Source: Mycobacterium sp. BK086 (GTDB lineage Bacteria > Actinomycetota > Actinomycetes > Mycobacteriales > Mycobacteriaceae). Taken from it: a stretch of DNA of 64,000 bases. Position 1 is the first letter of the stretch. Each line of letters opens with the position of its first letter. A program made the translations under genes and the position numbers. The stretch lies in NCBI GenBank assembly GCA_004362315.1, contig SNWL01000004.1:124001-188000 (forward strand). Reading direction: 5' to 3'. This document shows positions 1 to 7,894 of this stretch, one piece after another. The notes under the pieces were generated by a model, which searched no databases, had not been told where the DNA came from, and was given only the letters and a program-made list of their open reading frames with translations.

Positions 1-1138
1 TGGCCATCAGCGCGGCCGGTTCCATCGCGACGGAGATGGGGATCCCGCCGATCCGAGACCTGTTGCGATACGACCGGCGCATCGCAAGGCCCATCATCGT
101 GGCCTGCCAGCGACCGCCGACGGTCTCCATCGAACTGAACACCGACCCGCCAGGAGCATCGAGATTGCCCGCGACGAGGTTCACCGCATCGATCAGGTAG
201 GTGGTCAGCGTGCCGTACCGGCCGACGCAGGTCCCGAGCCTGCCGTAGACGGCCGCTCGCGGTTCGCGCGCCAAGTCCCGCGCGAGCGCGCGGACACTGT
301 CCGCGTCGATGCCGGTGTGGGCCGCGGTGAACTCCGGGGTGAACCGCGCGCACAGCGACTGTAGCCATTCCAGGCCGTCGGCCTGTGTTTTCACCCGCGC
401 GGTGTCGACCAGGCCCTCGGCGAACATCACCTGCAGAAGCGAGAGCAGCAGGAAGGAGTCGGCGTCGGGCACGATACCCAGCCATTCGAACTGGGCCGCG
501 GTCTCGGTCTTGCGAGGATCGACCACGACGACTCGTCCGCCCCGCTTGACGATATCGTGCATGCGGTCCTTGATCCGCGGCGCGGTCAGGAAACTGCCAT
601 GGGAGACAACGGGATTGGCTCCCATCATCACCAGAAGCTCGGTGCGGGTCAGATCGGGAATCGGCACCGACGTCGGCGCACCGTACAGCATCTGGCTGGC
701 GATCAGCCTGCTGTTGGTGTCTTGAGACGATGCCGTGAAGTAGTGGCTGTCGCGCCCGAGGCTCTTGATGAAGCCCAGCGCCGCGAACGTATGCGCGTAG
801 CTGAAGGCCCCTGGGTTGCCCATGTACCAGCCGACCGCCCCCGATCCGCGGGCCGTGAGGATCGCGGTCAGCCGGGCGGCGATATCCGAGAGTGCCTCGT
901 CCCAACTGACCTGCACATACCCGTTCGGGGTCTTGCGCAGGGGCGTCGTGACCCGGTCCGGATCGTTCTGCACCTCGGTGAACGCGATGCCCTTCTGGCA
1001 GGCGAAACCCGCGGAGAGCGGGTGGTCTTTGTCCGGGCGCAGGGCCGTCAGACGGCCGTCCTCGACGGTGGCCACCATGCCGCACAGCGGCTCGCAGATC
1101 CGGCAGAACGTGGTCTTGTGCTCGATGTTCGACGCCAC
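1..1138 (-). CDS. Molybdopterin-dependent oxidoreductase (N-terminal part; runs off the left edge)
   Basis: Only the first ~379 codons are present, so the C-terminal cofactor-binding domain lies outside the window. The N-terminus carries the 4Fe-4S motif CRICEPLCGM (C12, C15, C19) followed by C47 in CQKG, as in the formate dehydrogenase / nitrate reductase / DMSO reductase family. The following residues (VGWYMGNPGAFSY, MMGANPVVSHGS, VVVVDPRKTETA) match the molybdopterin-binding fold. The substrate cannot be deduced; many mycobacterial members are annotated only as molybdopterin oxidoreductases. No twin-arginine signal is visible, so a cytoplasmic enzyme is likely. I chose the GTG at 1138 because the Fe-S domain starts 11 residues later and no better in-frame start lies upstream. 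It is divergent from the SCP2 operon, and an ACTGTA-type operator sits 13 bp upstream of its start. Confidence 0.85.
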   Translation of the reverse strand, partial: MASNIEHKTTFCRICEPLCGMVATVEDGRLTALRPDKDHPLSAGFACQKGIAFTEVQNDPDRVTTPLRKTPNGYVQVSWDEALSDIAARLTAILTARGSGAVGWYMGNPGAFSYAHTFAALGFIKSLGRDSHYFTASSQDTNSRLIASQMLYGAPTSVPIPDLTRTELLVMMGANPVVSHGSFLTAPRIKDRMHDIVKRGGRVVVVDPRKTETAAQFEWLGIVPDADSFLLLSLLQVMFAEGLVDTARVKTQADGLEWLQSLCARFTPEFTAAHTGIDADSVRALARDLAREPRAAVYGRLGTCVGRYGTLTTYLIDAVNLVAGNLDAPGGSVFSSMETVGGRWQATMMGLAMRRSYRNRSRIGGIPISVAMEPAALMA

Positions 1139-1150
1139 ACTCCCGACAAT

Positions 1151-1167
1151 ACTGTGAGTCTTACAGT
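1151..1167. promoter_or_regulatory. ACTGTA-type operator, site 1
   Basis: ACTGTGAGTCTTACAGT, a 7-3-7 inverted repeat with one mismatched pair. It lies in the divergent promoter between the molybdopterin oxidoreductase and the SCP2-ADH-P450-ferredoxin operon. It is one of seven related sites in this window, all in promoter regions of catabolic operons. Binding by the TetR protein at 23797-24531 is inferred, not shown. Confidence 0.6.
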
Positions 1168-1198
1168 TGTTCTCTCTTTTTCGGACAGGAGGGCCTCC

Positions 1199-1216
1199 GT
1201 ACCCCTTCGGGGATAC
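1199..1216 (+). other. Small hairpin in the probable 5' leader of the SCP2 operon
   Basis: GTA-CCCC / GGGG-A-TAC closes around a TTC loop with one bulged A, a 7-bp stem about 50 bp before the SCP2 start. A second short repeat, GGAGG-g-CCTCC (1188-1198), precedes it. Neither has a T-tract, and neither resembles a riboswitch that I know. The role is unknown. Confidence 0.3.
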
Positions 1217-1267
1217 AAACAGTCCCCACTCGGGTCTGACCGGGAGGCCACGGTCGGTGGTTGCATC

Positions 1268-1711
1268 GTGAGCATCGCGACAACCGAGCTGAAAGCGACT
1301 GGGACCATGGGCTTTTTCACCGATCAGGCAGAACTCGACACATACATCGGCGGGGTGTTCCGCGAGGCCGGCGAACACCCGGAATCGGGTCCCAAGCTCA
1401 AGGCCGCCAACATCGTCATGCGAGTGATCTACACCGACCCGGACTGCGAGATGACGATGGCGTTTCGCGACGACTACCAGGTCATCTCCGGCCCCACCGA
1501 CGTCAAGGCCGATGTCACACTGCTGATGCGCGGGGATACCGCAGACCAGTTCTGGCGCGGCGACTACAACCTGGCGATCGGACTGGCCAAGGGCCAGGTC
1601 AAGGCCAAGGGGCCGGTGAACAAGATCCTGAAGCTCGTTCCGCTCACCAAGCCGCTGTTTCCGATGTACCGCAGCAAGATCGCCGAGAAGGACGCCGCCG
1701 CCAATGCCTGA
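1268..1711 (+). CDS. SCP2 sterol-binding domain protein
   Basis: A 147-residue protein that is essentially one SCP2 (sterol carrier protein 2) domain, a small alpha/beta fold with a hydrophobic tunnel for acyl-CoAs, sterols or other lipids. Diagnostic stretches are MAFRDDYQVISG, ADVTLLMRGDTADQFWRGDYNLAIGLAKGQVKAKGP and the basic C-terminus. It has no catalytic residues, so a carrier or presenter role for a hydrophobic intermediate is likely. I chose the GTG at 1268; the ATG at 1307 would remove 13 residues and remains possible. It overlaps the next gene by 8 bp, so it is co-transcribed with the alcohol dehydrogenase, P450 and ferredoxin. This supports a hydrophobic substrate for the pathway. 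Confidence 0.85.
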   Translation: MSIATTELKATGTMGFFTDQAELDTYIGGVFREAGEHPESGPKLKAANIVMRVIYTDPDCEMTMAFRDDYQVISGPTDVKADVTLLMRGDTADQFWRGDYNLAIGLAKGQVKAKGPVNKILKLVPLTKPLFPMYRSKIAEKDAAANA

Positions 1712-2756
1712 CGTCATGCGAGCCGCGGTGCTGCGAGCACCGCATGAGGTCGAGGTGGCCGAGGTCCCGGTCCCCACGATCACCAACCCCACCGACGTCC
1801 TCGTTCGCGTGGAGCAGACCGCCATCTGCGGGACCGATCTGCACCCGTACGAGGGCCGCCTGGAGGTCGAGCCCGACATCGTGCTCGGACACGAATTCCT
1901 GGGGACCGTGGTCGCCGCCGGGGATGCGGTGGGACAGTTCTCCGTCGGTGACCGCGTGGTGAGTTCGTGTGTGGTCAGCTGCGGATCCTGCTATCAGTGC
2001 CGACGTCATCAGCCCGGAAACTGTGCGGGTTCAAGGATTTTCGGTCTGGGTCTGGCCCTCGGCGATCTGATGGGCGGGCAAGCCGAATACGTCGCGGTAC
2101 CCAACGCCGACCTGACCGCGCGCCGCGTCCCCGACGCGGGAATCGACGAGGACATCTTGTTCGCGGGCGACATCATGACCACCGGATACGAAGCGGTGGC
2201 GCGGGCCATGCGGCCGGGTGACACCGTGGCAGTTGTCGGTGCCGGCCCGGTCGGCCTGTGCGCGGCCATGGCCGCCACCGCACTGGGGGCGGCTCAGGTG
2301 ATCGTCGTGGACAAGGTCGACACCCGCTTGAAGGAAGCCGCGAATCACGGCGCCATCACCGTCGACGCCGGTCAGGTCGAACCGGCCGACGTGGTGCTGG
2401 ACCTGACCGATTGGCGCGGCGCCGATGTCGTCGTCGATGCCGTCGGCCACGAATCGGCACTGCTGTCCGCCATCTCACTGGTGCGCGCCGGCGGCACGCT
2501 GTCCATCCCGGGGGTGTACACCGAGGACGCGATCACGATCCCGTTCGGCGAGCTCTACCTCAAGGGCATCACACTCGAGATGGGCGTCTCGCACATCACC
2601 GAGTACATGGACGAGGTCATCGCCTTGACCGTAGCCGGCAAGCTGACGCCGAGTTCGATCATCTCGCACCGGATGGGACTGTCCCAGGCGGCCGAGGCCT
2701 ACCGCATGTTCGAAGCCCGCGAAGCCACGAAGATCATCCTGGATCCGGCGATCTGA
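1704..2756 (+). CDS. Zinc-dependent medium-chain alcohol dehydrogenase
   Basis: A 350-residue MDR-superfamily dehydrogenase that oxidises an alcohol or reduces a carbonyl with NAD(P). The catalytic zinc site is visible as C42 (ICGTDLH) with H63-E64 (GHE). The structural zinc lobe is the four-cysteine cluster CGSCYQCRRHQPGNC. The Rossmann motif is GAGPVGL, followed by an acidic residue in VVDKVD that suggests NAD preference. Length is normal for the family. It overlaps the SCP2 gene by 8 bp and the P450 start by one base (TGATG). Placed just before the P450, it could oxidise the alcohol that a hydroxylation makes. The substrate is unknown. Confidence 0.9.
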   Translation: MPDVMRAAVLRAPHEVEVAEVPVPTITNPTDVLVRVEQTAICGTDLHPYEGRLEVEPDIVLGHEFLGTVVAAGDAVGQFSVGDRVVSSCVVSCGSCYQCRRHQPGNCAGSRIFGLGLALGDLMGGQAEYVAVPNADLTARRVPDAGIDEDILFAGDIMTTGYEAVARAMRPGDTVAVVGAGPVGLCAAMAATALGAAQVIVVDKVDTRLKEAANHGAITVDAGQVEPADVVLDLTDWRGADVVVDAVGHESALLSAISLVRAGGTLSIPGVYTEDAITIPFGELYLKGITLEMGVSHITEYMDEVIALTVAGKLTPSSIISHRMGLSQAAEAYRMFEAREATKIILDPAI

Positions 2757-4108
2757 TGACCACAGAAAACGAACTCTTCTGCGCTGACCTGTCTTTCGAC
2801 GAGGACGACGACAGCGTCGATCTGCCGCCCACCAATGACGTTGCGGCCAACCGTCGTTACGATCCGCTCAACGTATCGTCAGATGCGTTCTGGGACCTGG
2901 ACCTGCCCGAGCGGGAACCGATCTTCGCCGAACTGCGGCGCGACCGGCCGATCAGCTGGCAGCCACCGATCGAGACCGCGGTGTCCCCCGATCCCGACGA
3001 CCCCGGTTTCTGGGCGGTGACCCGGCACAAGGACATCGTCGAGATCAGCCAGAATTCAGACGTTTTCGTCTCCCGCTACGGCGTGATGTTCGACATGCTG
3101 CCGCCCGTCTTCCTGGAGATGGCCATGTCCTTCCTCGCGATGGACAACCCGCAGCACCACAAGGTGCGCCGGCTGGTGTCATCGGTGTTCACCCCGCGAC
3201 AGGTGCGCCGCATCGAATCCGACATCGCGCAACGCGCACAACGGATCGTCGCCGCCGCCGTGGACAAGGCCCGCGATGGCGCCGAGGTGGACTTCGTCGA
3301 CGATATCGCCCGGCACCTGCCCACCGAGATGTTCGGCTACATGTTCGGTTTCCCCGAAGAACTGCGTGCGACGGTGGTGCACGCCGCCGACGAGACACAG
3401 GCCTGGGCCGACCCGGTGCTGTTGGCCGGCAGGGATCCGGCCGAGGTGCAAGTCGAGGCGGCGCTGCGGATCCACGAGATCACCGAAGAGATCATCGAAT
3501 TGCGCCGCGCCGAGCCGGCGGAAGACCTGTTGACCGCGTTGGTGCAGGCCGAGATCGACGGCGAACAGTTGTCGGACTTCGAAATCGGCGCCACCATGGT
3601 GCTGTTCTCGGTGGCCGCCAACGACACCACCCGCCACACAACGAGTCTTGCGGCCAAAGCCCTCAACGACTTTCCCGATCAGCGGCAATGGCTGTGGGAT
3701 GATTTCGACGGCCGCATCGGCCTTGCGACCGAGGAATTCCTGCGCTGGGGTTCGGTGGTGCAGAACTTCCGCCGCACGTGTGTGACTCCCTACGAGCTGG
3801 CGGGCCAACAGATCCTGCCCGGCGACAAGGTCGTCATGATGTACGCCTCGGGCAACCGCGACGAGACGGTGTTCACCGACCCTAACGCCTTCGACCTGCA
3901 GCGCAATCCGAATCCGCACATGGCGTTCGGCGGCGGTGGGATCCACTACTGTCTGGGCAGCCAGCTGGCCAAGGTGATGCTGCGTTCACTGTTCCGGGAA
4001 TTGCGGGATCAGACTCCGAATTTCACGACTGGTGAGCCGGAATTGGTGCGCACCAACTTCATTCGCGGTGTCCTGAGCATGCCGTTCGACCCCGGGGAGA
4101 ACCGGTGA
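2756..4108 (+). CDS. Cytochrome P450 (first of two)
   Basis: A 450-residue class I bacterial P450 that hydroxylates a substrate with electrons from a ferredoxin. The haem-binding loop is FGGGGIHYCLG with the ligand at C399, the I-helix has AANDTT (acid-alcohol pair intact), and an ExxR-type K-helix motif is present in EEFLRWG. The form FGGGGxHxCLG with AANDTT resembles the mycobacterial CYP124/125/142 group of sterol- or fatty-acid-tail hydroxylases, but I cannot assign a CYP family. It has a ~40-residue acidic N-terminal extension (DEDDDSVDLPP). Its stop overlaps the start of the ferredoxin gene, its probable redox partner. The ATG overlaps the dehydrogenase stop. Confidence 0.92.
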   Translation: MTTENELFCADLSFDEDDDSVDLPPTNDVAANRRYDPLNVSSDAFWDLDLPEREPIFAELRRDRPISWQPPIETAVSPDPDDPGFWAVTRHKDIVEISQNSDVFVSRYGVMFDMLPPVFLEMAMSFLAMDNPQHHKVRRLVSSVFTPRQVRRIESDIAQRAQRIVAAAVDKARDGAEVDFVDDIARHLPTEMFGYMFGFPEELRATVVHAADETQAWADPVLLAGRDPAEVQVEAALRIHEITEEIIELRRAEPAEDLLTALVQAEIDGEQLSDFEIGATMVLFSVAANDTTRHTTSLAAKALNDFPDQRQWLWDDFDGRIGLATEEFLRWGSVVQNFRRTCVTPYELAGQQILPGDKVVMMYASGNRDETVFTDPNAFDLQRNPNPHMAFGGGGIHYCLGSQLAKVMLRSLFRELRDQTPNFTTGEPELVRTNFIRGVLSMPFDPGENR

Positions 4109-4311
4109 GCCGGTGCCGGGTGACGATCGACGCCACCCGGTGCGCGGGAATCGGGATCTGTGAGGGCTTGGCACCCGATCTTTTCGAGGTCGGGGACGAC
4201 GGTCGCGCGCACCTGATCGGCGATCTGGTGGACGCCTCACGACTGGCCGAGCTCGACGCCGTCGTCGCCAACTGCCCGACTCAGTCACTCACAGTCGAGG
4301 CGCTCGCCTGA
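4105..4311 (+). CDS. 3Fe-4S ferredoxin, P450 redox partner
   Basis: A 68-residue ferredoxin with the P450-associated 3Fe-4S signature: C13, C19 (CAGIGIC) and C57 (CP). The central variable position of CxxXxxC is Ile16. This position differs widely among mycobacterial P450 ferredoxins and is thought to tune the potential. The protein is cytoplasmic and should pass electrons from a ferredoxin reductase, not encoded nearby, to the P450 next door. It starts with GTG inside the P450 stop (GTGA overlap). It ends 1 bp before the convergent LuxR gene, which leaves no room for a conventional terminator between them. Confidence 0.92.
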   Translation: MSRCRVTIDATRCAGIGICEGLAPDLFEVGDDGRAHLIGDLVDASRLAELDAVVANCPTQSLTVEALA

Positions 4312-4312
4312 G

Positions 4313-5428
4313 TCAGGCCTGGTCCGACTGGTAGAGCAACGACACCGCTTCGACCCGGTTCTCCGCACCCACCTTGCGCAGGATGTGCTTCACGTGTTGT
4401 TTGACCGTGCCCTCTGAGATGAACAGCTTCGCGGCAATGGCGGCGTTGGTCCGGCCATGTGCCATCTGCTCGAGGATCTCGGTTTCCCGTGGCGTCAGGA
4501 CATCTCTGATCGAGTTCAGCGCCCGGCGAACAACTCTGGGCGCCGACGGCATATCGGCCTGGGTCTGCGCATCGTCGTCCAGCGTGAACTCGTGCGCGCC
4601 TGCGACGGCCTCCTCGCAGTCGTTGGCGGCCAACCGAAGTGCGGACCCCAACGCGTCGAGCTGTTCGACGGCACGGGCGCGACTGAGCGCCAGCGCCAAC
4701 CCGTTGGCATAGCCTGCGAGCAGTTCGACATCGGCGGCATCGATGTCCCGGTCGTGCAGATAGCAGTCGCCGTGCAGCAGTCCGACAACCCGGCCGCCGG
4801 ACATCACCGGCGCCGCGACATAGGACGTCGACCGCGAGGCATCCGCGATCGGCCGGTGCACGCGTCGGTCATGTTGGACATCGGTGACGATCCGGGCCTC
4901 CCGGCGACGGACGACTTCGGTTTCGTGCAAGCCGGGCACCAACGGCTGCGGCTGCTCCTGACCGACCCGGTTGATCTCGGCGGCCCACTGCGGATCCTCC
5001 GGTATGCACACCGAATGCGACACCCAGACGCCGTCGACGATGCGGGAGAAGATCGCCCGGTCGAAGCCGAGGTCCACCACCAGCCGCGGGGCCACGTCGG
5101 CCAGGCCGGCGACGGTACAGGGCGCTGCCTCCAGACGACCCAACACAGCGCCAAGCCGGCGCGAGCTGTCCTGCGCGGCCCGCAAGGATGCGTCCGCGCG
5201 GCGTACGGTCAGCAACGCGGTCAACGCGGTCTCCGCCGTGGGGGCCTCGGACAGCGCGTCGGCCAGCAATGACCATGCGTCGGAAACCACGGCGCGCGCG
5301 TCGGTTGAGGTCGGGCGGATGAGCGATCGCAATCCGGCCAGCAGAGCCTGCACCTGCGCATCCGACAGCGACGACACGAGCTCGGCGCCGTCGCTGTGAT
5401 CCACGCCATAAGGATAGTGGAAGGACAT
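4313..5428 (-). CDS. GAF-LuxR transcriptional regulator
   Basis: A 371-residue regulator with a GAF-like sensor in the middle (about residues 95-240, including GLLHGDCYLHDRDIDAADVELL) and a C-terminal LuxR/FixJ helix-turn-helix (about 305-365: LTPRETEILEQMAHGRTNAAIAAKLFISEGTVKQHV, given here as key features TPRE, AxxL and EGTVKxHV). It lacks a receiver domain, so it probably senses a small molecule through the GAF domain and is not phosphorylated. It lies between two catabolic operons and diverges from the thiolase operon at 5549. The ACTGTA site at 5491-5507 is in their shared promoter, so it may be both a regulator and a target within the island. Confidence 0.85.
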   Translation of the reverse strand: MSFHYPYGVDHSDGAELVSSLSDAQVQALLAGLRSLIRPTSTDARAVVSDAWSLLADALSEAPTAETALTALLTVRRADASLRAAQDSSRRLGAVLGRLEAAPCTVAGLADVAPRLVVDLGFDRAIFSRIVDGVWVSHSVCIPEDPQWAAEINRVGQEQPQPLVPGLHETEVVRRREARIVTDVQHDRRVHRPIADASRSTSYVAAPVMSGGRVVGLLHGDCYLHDRDIDAADVELLAGYANGLALALSRARAVEQLDALGSALRLAANDCEEAVAGAHEFTLDDDAQTQADMPSAPRVVRRALNSIRDVLTPRETEILEQMAHGRTNAAIAAKLFISEGTVKQHVKHILRKVGAENRVEAVSLLYQSDQA

Positions 5429-5490
5429 CTCCGTGTACCGAGGAGTTCACCCCAGAATCGACGCGGCCGAACGCCCGAACTGCAGGGTCT

Positions 5491-5507
5491 ACTGTAAGAA
5501 TTACAGT
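5491..5507. promoter_or_regulatory. ACTGTA-type operator, site 2 (perfect palindrome)
   Basis: ACTGTAA-GAA-TTACAGT, a perfect 7-3-7 inverted repeat and the best copy of the motif. It lies in the divergent promoter of the LuxR gene and the thiolase-like operon. TATGCT (5513-5518) just downstream could be the -10 box for the plus-strand operon. The site would then overlap the -35 region, a position typical of a repressor. Confidence 0.7.
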
Positions 5508-5548
5508 TCGTATATGCTCGTGCCGGTCTACAGAGGGGATCCGCGCAC

Positions 5549-6694
5549 ATGAACGATGTCGCCATCATCGGCGTCGGCCTGCACCCGTTCGGCCGGTTCG
5601 AAGGTAAATCCGCGATGGCGATGGCCGTCGACGCCATCTTCGCCGCCGTTGCCGACGCCGGCATCGAGTGGAAGGACGTCCAGTTCGCCACCGGCGGCAG
5701 CTGGACCGTCGCCAACCCCGACGCGATCGTCGGCATGGTCGGCCTGACCGGGATCCCCTTCACCAACGTGTTCAACGCCTGCGCGACAGCTGCCAGCGCC
5801 GCCAAGGCCTGTGCCGACGGAATCCGGCTGGGCGACTACGACATCGGCATCGCGATCGGCCTGGACAAGCATCCCCGCGGCGCCTTCACCGAAGACCCCG
5901 CGCTGGTCGGCATGCCGCGCTGGTACGCCGAGAACGGCCAGTACCTCACCACCCAGTTCTTCGGCATGAAGGCCAACCGCTACATCCACGATCACGGCAT
6001 CTCCGAGGAAACGCTCGCGAAGGTGGCCAACAAGAACTTCCGCAACGGGGTGCTGAACCCGAATGCGTTCCGCCGCAAGGAGATCTCCGTCGAGGACATC
6101 ATGGCCTCGCCGGTGCTGAACTACCCGCTGCGGCAGTACATGTTCTGCGCTCCCGACGAGGGCGCCGCCGCGGTCATCATGTGCCGCGCCGACATCGCGC
6201 ACCGCTACACGTCCAAGCCGGTATACCTCAAGGCCGTCGAGGTCCGCACCCGCCGCTACGGCGCGTACGAGGTCAACACCACCTTCGGCCCGGTCAACGA
6301 GGACGTCGCACCCACCGTGCATGCGGCCCGAGCCGCGTTCGAAAAGTCCGGTGTGTCACCGCAAGACGTCGACGTGATCCAGTTGCAGGACACCGACGCC
6401 GGCGCCGAGATCATCCACATGGCCGAGTGCGGGTTCTGCGCCGACGGCGACCAGGAGCGGCTGCTGGCCGACGGCGAGACCGAGATCAGCGGCTCCATGC
6501 CGATCAACACCGACGGCGGCCTGATCGCCAACGGTGAGCCGATCGGCGCGTCCGGGTTGCGGCAGATCCACGAGATCGTCCGCCAGCTGCGCGGCGAGGC
6601 CGGTGATCGCCAGGTGCCCGGTGAGCCGAAGGTCGGTTTCACCCAGCTCTACGGCGCCCCGGGTACCGCAGCGGCCACCGTGCTGACGCTGTAG
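5549..6694 (+). CDS. Thiolase-fold protein of the SCPx/lipid-transfer (Ltp) type
   Basis: A 381-residue thiolase-superfamily protein. The nucleophile is present at C78 (NACATAAS), but the usual GHP loop reads GEPIGASG, with Glu at about residue 330 where thiolases have catalytic His. The C-terminal CxG motif is also not canonical (TQLYGAPGTA). This fits the SCPx/Ltp branch, whose members include retro-aldolases acting on steroid side chains. Those partners usually need a DUF35/OB-fold protein, and I see none here. It starts a three-gene operon with a CoA-transferase and an amidohydrolase. An ordinary beta-ketothiolase activity is unlikely; retro-aldol or Claisen-type C-C cleavage is my inference. 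Confidence 0.82.
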   Translation: MNDVAIIGVGLHPFGRFEGKSAMAMAVDAIFAAVADAGIEWKDVQFATGGSWTVANPDAIVGMVGLTGIPFTNVFNACATAASAAKACADGIRLGDYDIGIAIGLDKHPRGAFTEDPALVGMPRWYAENGQYLTTQFFGMKANRYIHDHGISEETLAKVANKNFRNGVLNPNAFRRKEISVEDIMASPVLNYPLRQYMFCAPDEGAAAVIMCRADIAHRYTSKPVYLKAVEVRTRRYGAYEVNTTFGPVNEDVAPTVHAARAAFEKSGVSPQDVDVIQLQDTDAGAEIIHMAECGFCADGDQERLLADGETEISGSMPINTDGGLIANGEPIGASGLRQIHEIVRQLRGEAGDRQVPGEPKVGFTQLYGAPGTAAATVLTL

Positions 6695-6698
6695 ATCG

Positions 6699-7880
6699 AT
6701 GGGCGTTCTCGACGGCGTACGGGTGCTGGACTACGGCCGGTTCATCGCCGCGCCCTGGTGCAGTGCGATCCTCGCCGATATGGGCGCCGACGTCCTGCGC
6801 GTCGAGAAGCGGGAAGGCGGCGAGGACCGCTGGGTGCAGTCGGTCACCGATGGCGGTGAAGGCGGCACCTTCCTGCAGTGCAACCGCAACAAGCGCTCGC
6901 TGACCCTCGATTCGACGACGCCGGAAGGCGCCGACATCACCCGCCGGTTGGTCGCCCGGTCGGACATCGTCATCGCCAACATGCCCGCAGCGGGTATGCG
7001 GGCCAGCGGGCTGGACTACGAATCGCTGCGCGCCGTCAAGCCCGACATCATCCTGGCCAGCGCAACCGCCTACGGCGAAGGCGGACCGTACAGCGACCGC
7101 ATCGGATTCGACGGTGCCGGCCAGGTGATGTCCGGTGCGGTCTACCGACAGGGCCTGCCCGACCTGCCGATTCGTACCGTGGTCCCCCAAGCCGACTTCG
7201 GCACCGCACTCACGTTGACCATCGGCGTCATGATGGCGCTCTACCACCGCAGCCAGACCGGCCAGGGCCAGCACGTCGAAGGCGCGCTGCTGCCAACGGC
7301 ATTGATGCTGTCCAACGCGTTCCTCATCGAACGTGAGCTGCTCGGTGTGGACAAGCCCCGGGCGGCCAACCGCGGCACGTCGGTGGCCCCCTGTGATCTG
7401 TACGAGGTCAGTGACGGCTGGGTCCTCCTTCAGATCGCCGGCCAGCCGATGTTCAAGCGGTGGTGCCGGCTGATCGGCCGGGAGGATCTGTTCGACGATC
7501 CACGCTTCGCCGACGACGACTCCCGCTGGCAGCACGGCGATGTCCTCAACGATCTGATGCAGCAGTGGTGCACGGGCAAGACCAAGGCCGAGGTGCTCGG
7601 CCAGCTCGAGGCCGCGAAATTACCTGCCGCGCCGCTGAATTCGCCGCAAGAAGTCCTCGACGATCCGCACGTCGAGGCAATGGGCTACCTCAAGCGGGTG
7701 CCGTTTCCCGGCGCGTCGAAACCCGTGCCGCTCATCGAGACACCCTTCCGGCTCTCGGCCACCCCGGGTTCGATTCGGCGCCGCGCCCCCTTGCTCGGCG
7801 AGCACACCGACGAGGTGCTGGCCGAAATCGGTTACCAGACTTCCGAGATCGCGGATCTACGCCGCGACGGCATCATCTGA
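6699..7880 (+). CDS. CaiB/BaiF family (type III) CoA-transferase
   Basis: A 393-residue class III CoA-transferase that moves CoA between carboxylic acids through an aspartyl intermediate. The N-terminal Rossmann part shows VLDYGRFIAAPWCS and LADMGADVLRVE. The likely catalytic Asp is D166 in PQADFG. The C-terminal part (FDDPRFADDDSRW) is typical. Length is normal for a homodimer. It begins 4 bp after the thiolase-like gene and is followed after 14 bp by the amidohydrolase, so the three form one operon. It would activate an acid of the pathway or recycle CoA; donor and acceptor are unknown. Confidence 0.9.
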   Translation: MGVLDGVRVLDYGRFIAAPWCSAILADMGADVLRVEKREGGEDRWVQSVTDGGEGGTFLQCNRNKRSLTLDSTTPEGADITRRLVARSDIVIANMPAAGMRASGLDYESLRAVKPDIILASATAYGEGGPYSDRIGFDGAGQVMSGAVYRQGLPDLPIRTVVPQADFGTALTLTIGVMMALYHRSQTGQGQHVEGALLPTALMLSNAFLIERELLGVDKPRAANRGTSVAPCDLYEVSDGWVLLQIAGQPMFKRWCRLIGREDLFDDPRFADDDSRWQHGDVLNDLMQQWCTGKTKAEVLGQLEAAKLPAAPLNSPQEVLDDPHVEAMGYLKRVPFPGASKPVPLIETPFRLSATPGSIRRRAPLLGEHTDEVLAEIGYQTSEIADLRRDGII

Positions 7881-7894
7881 CGAAAGGAACGGCC

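Noticed and set aside
1199-1216. Hairpin before the SCP2 operon considered as a riboswitch
   Set aside because: Too small, no conserved riboswitch core and no terminator or ribosome-site sequestration; kept only as a low-confidence hairpin.
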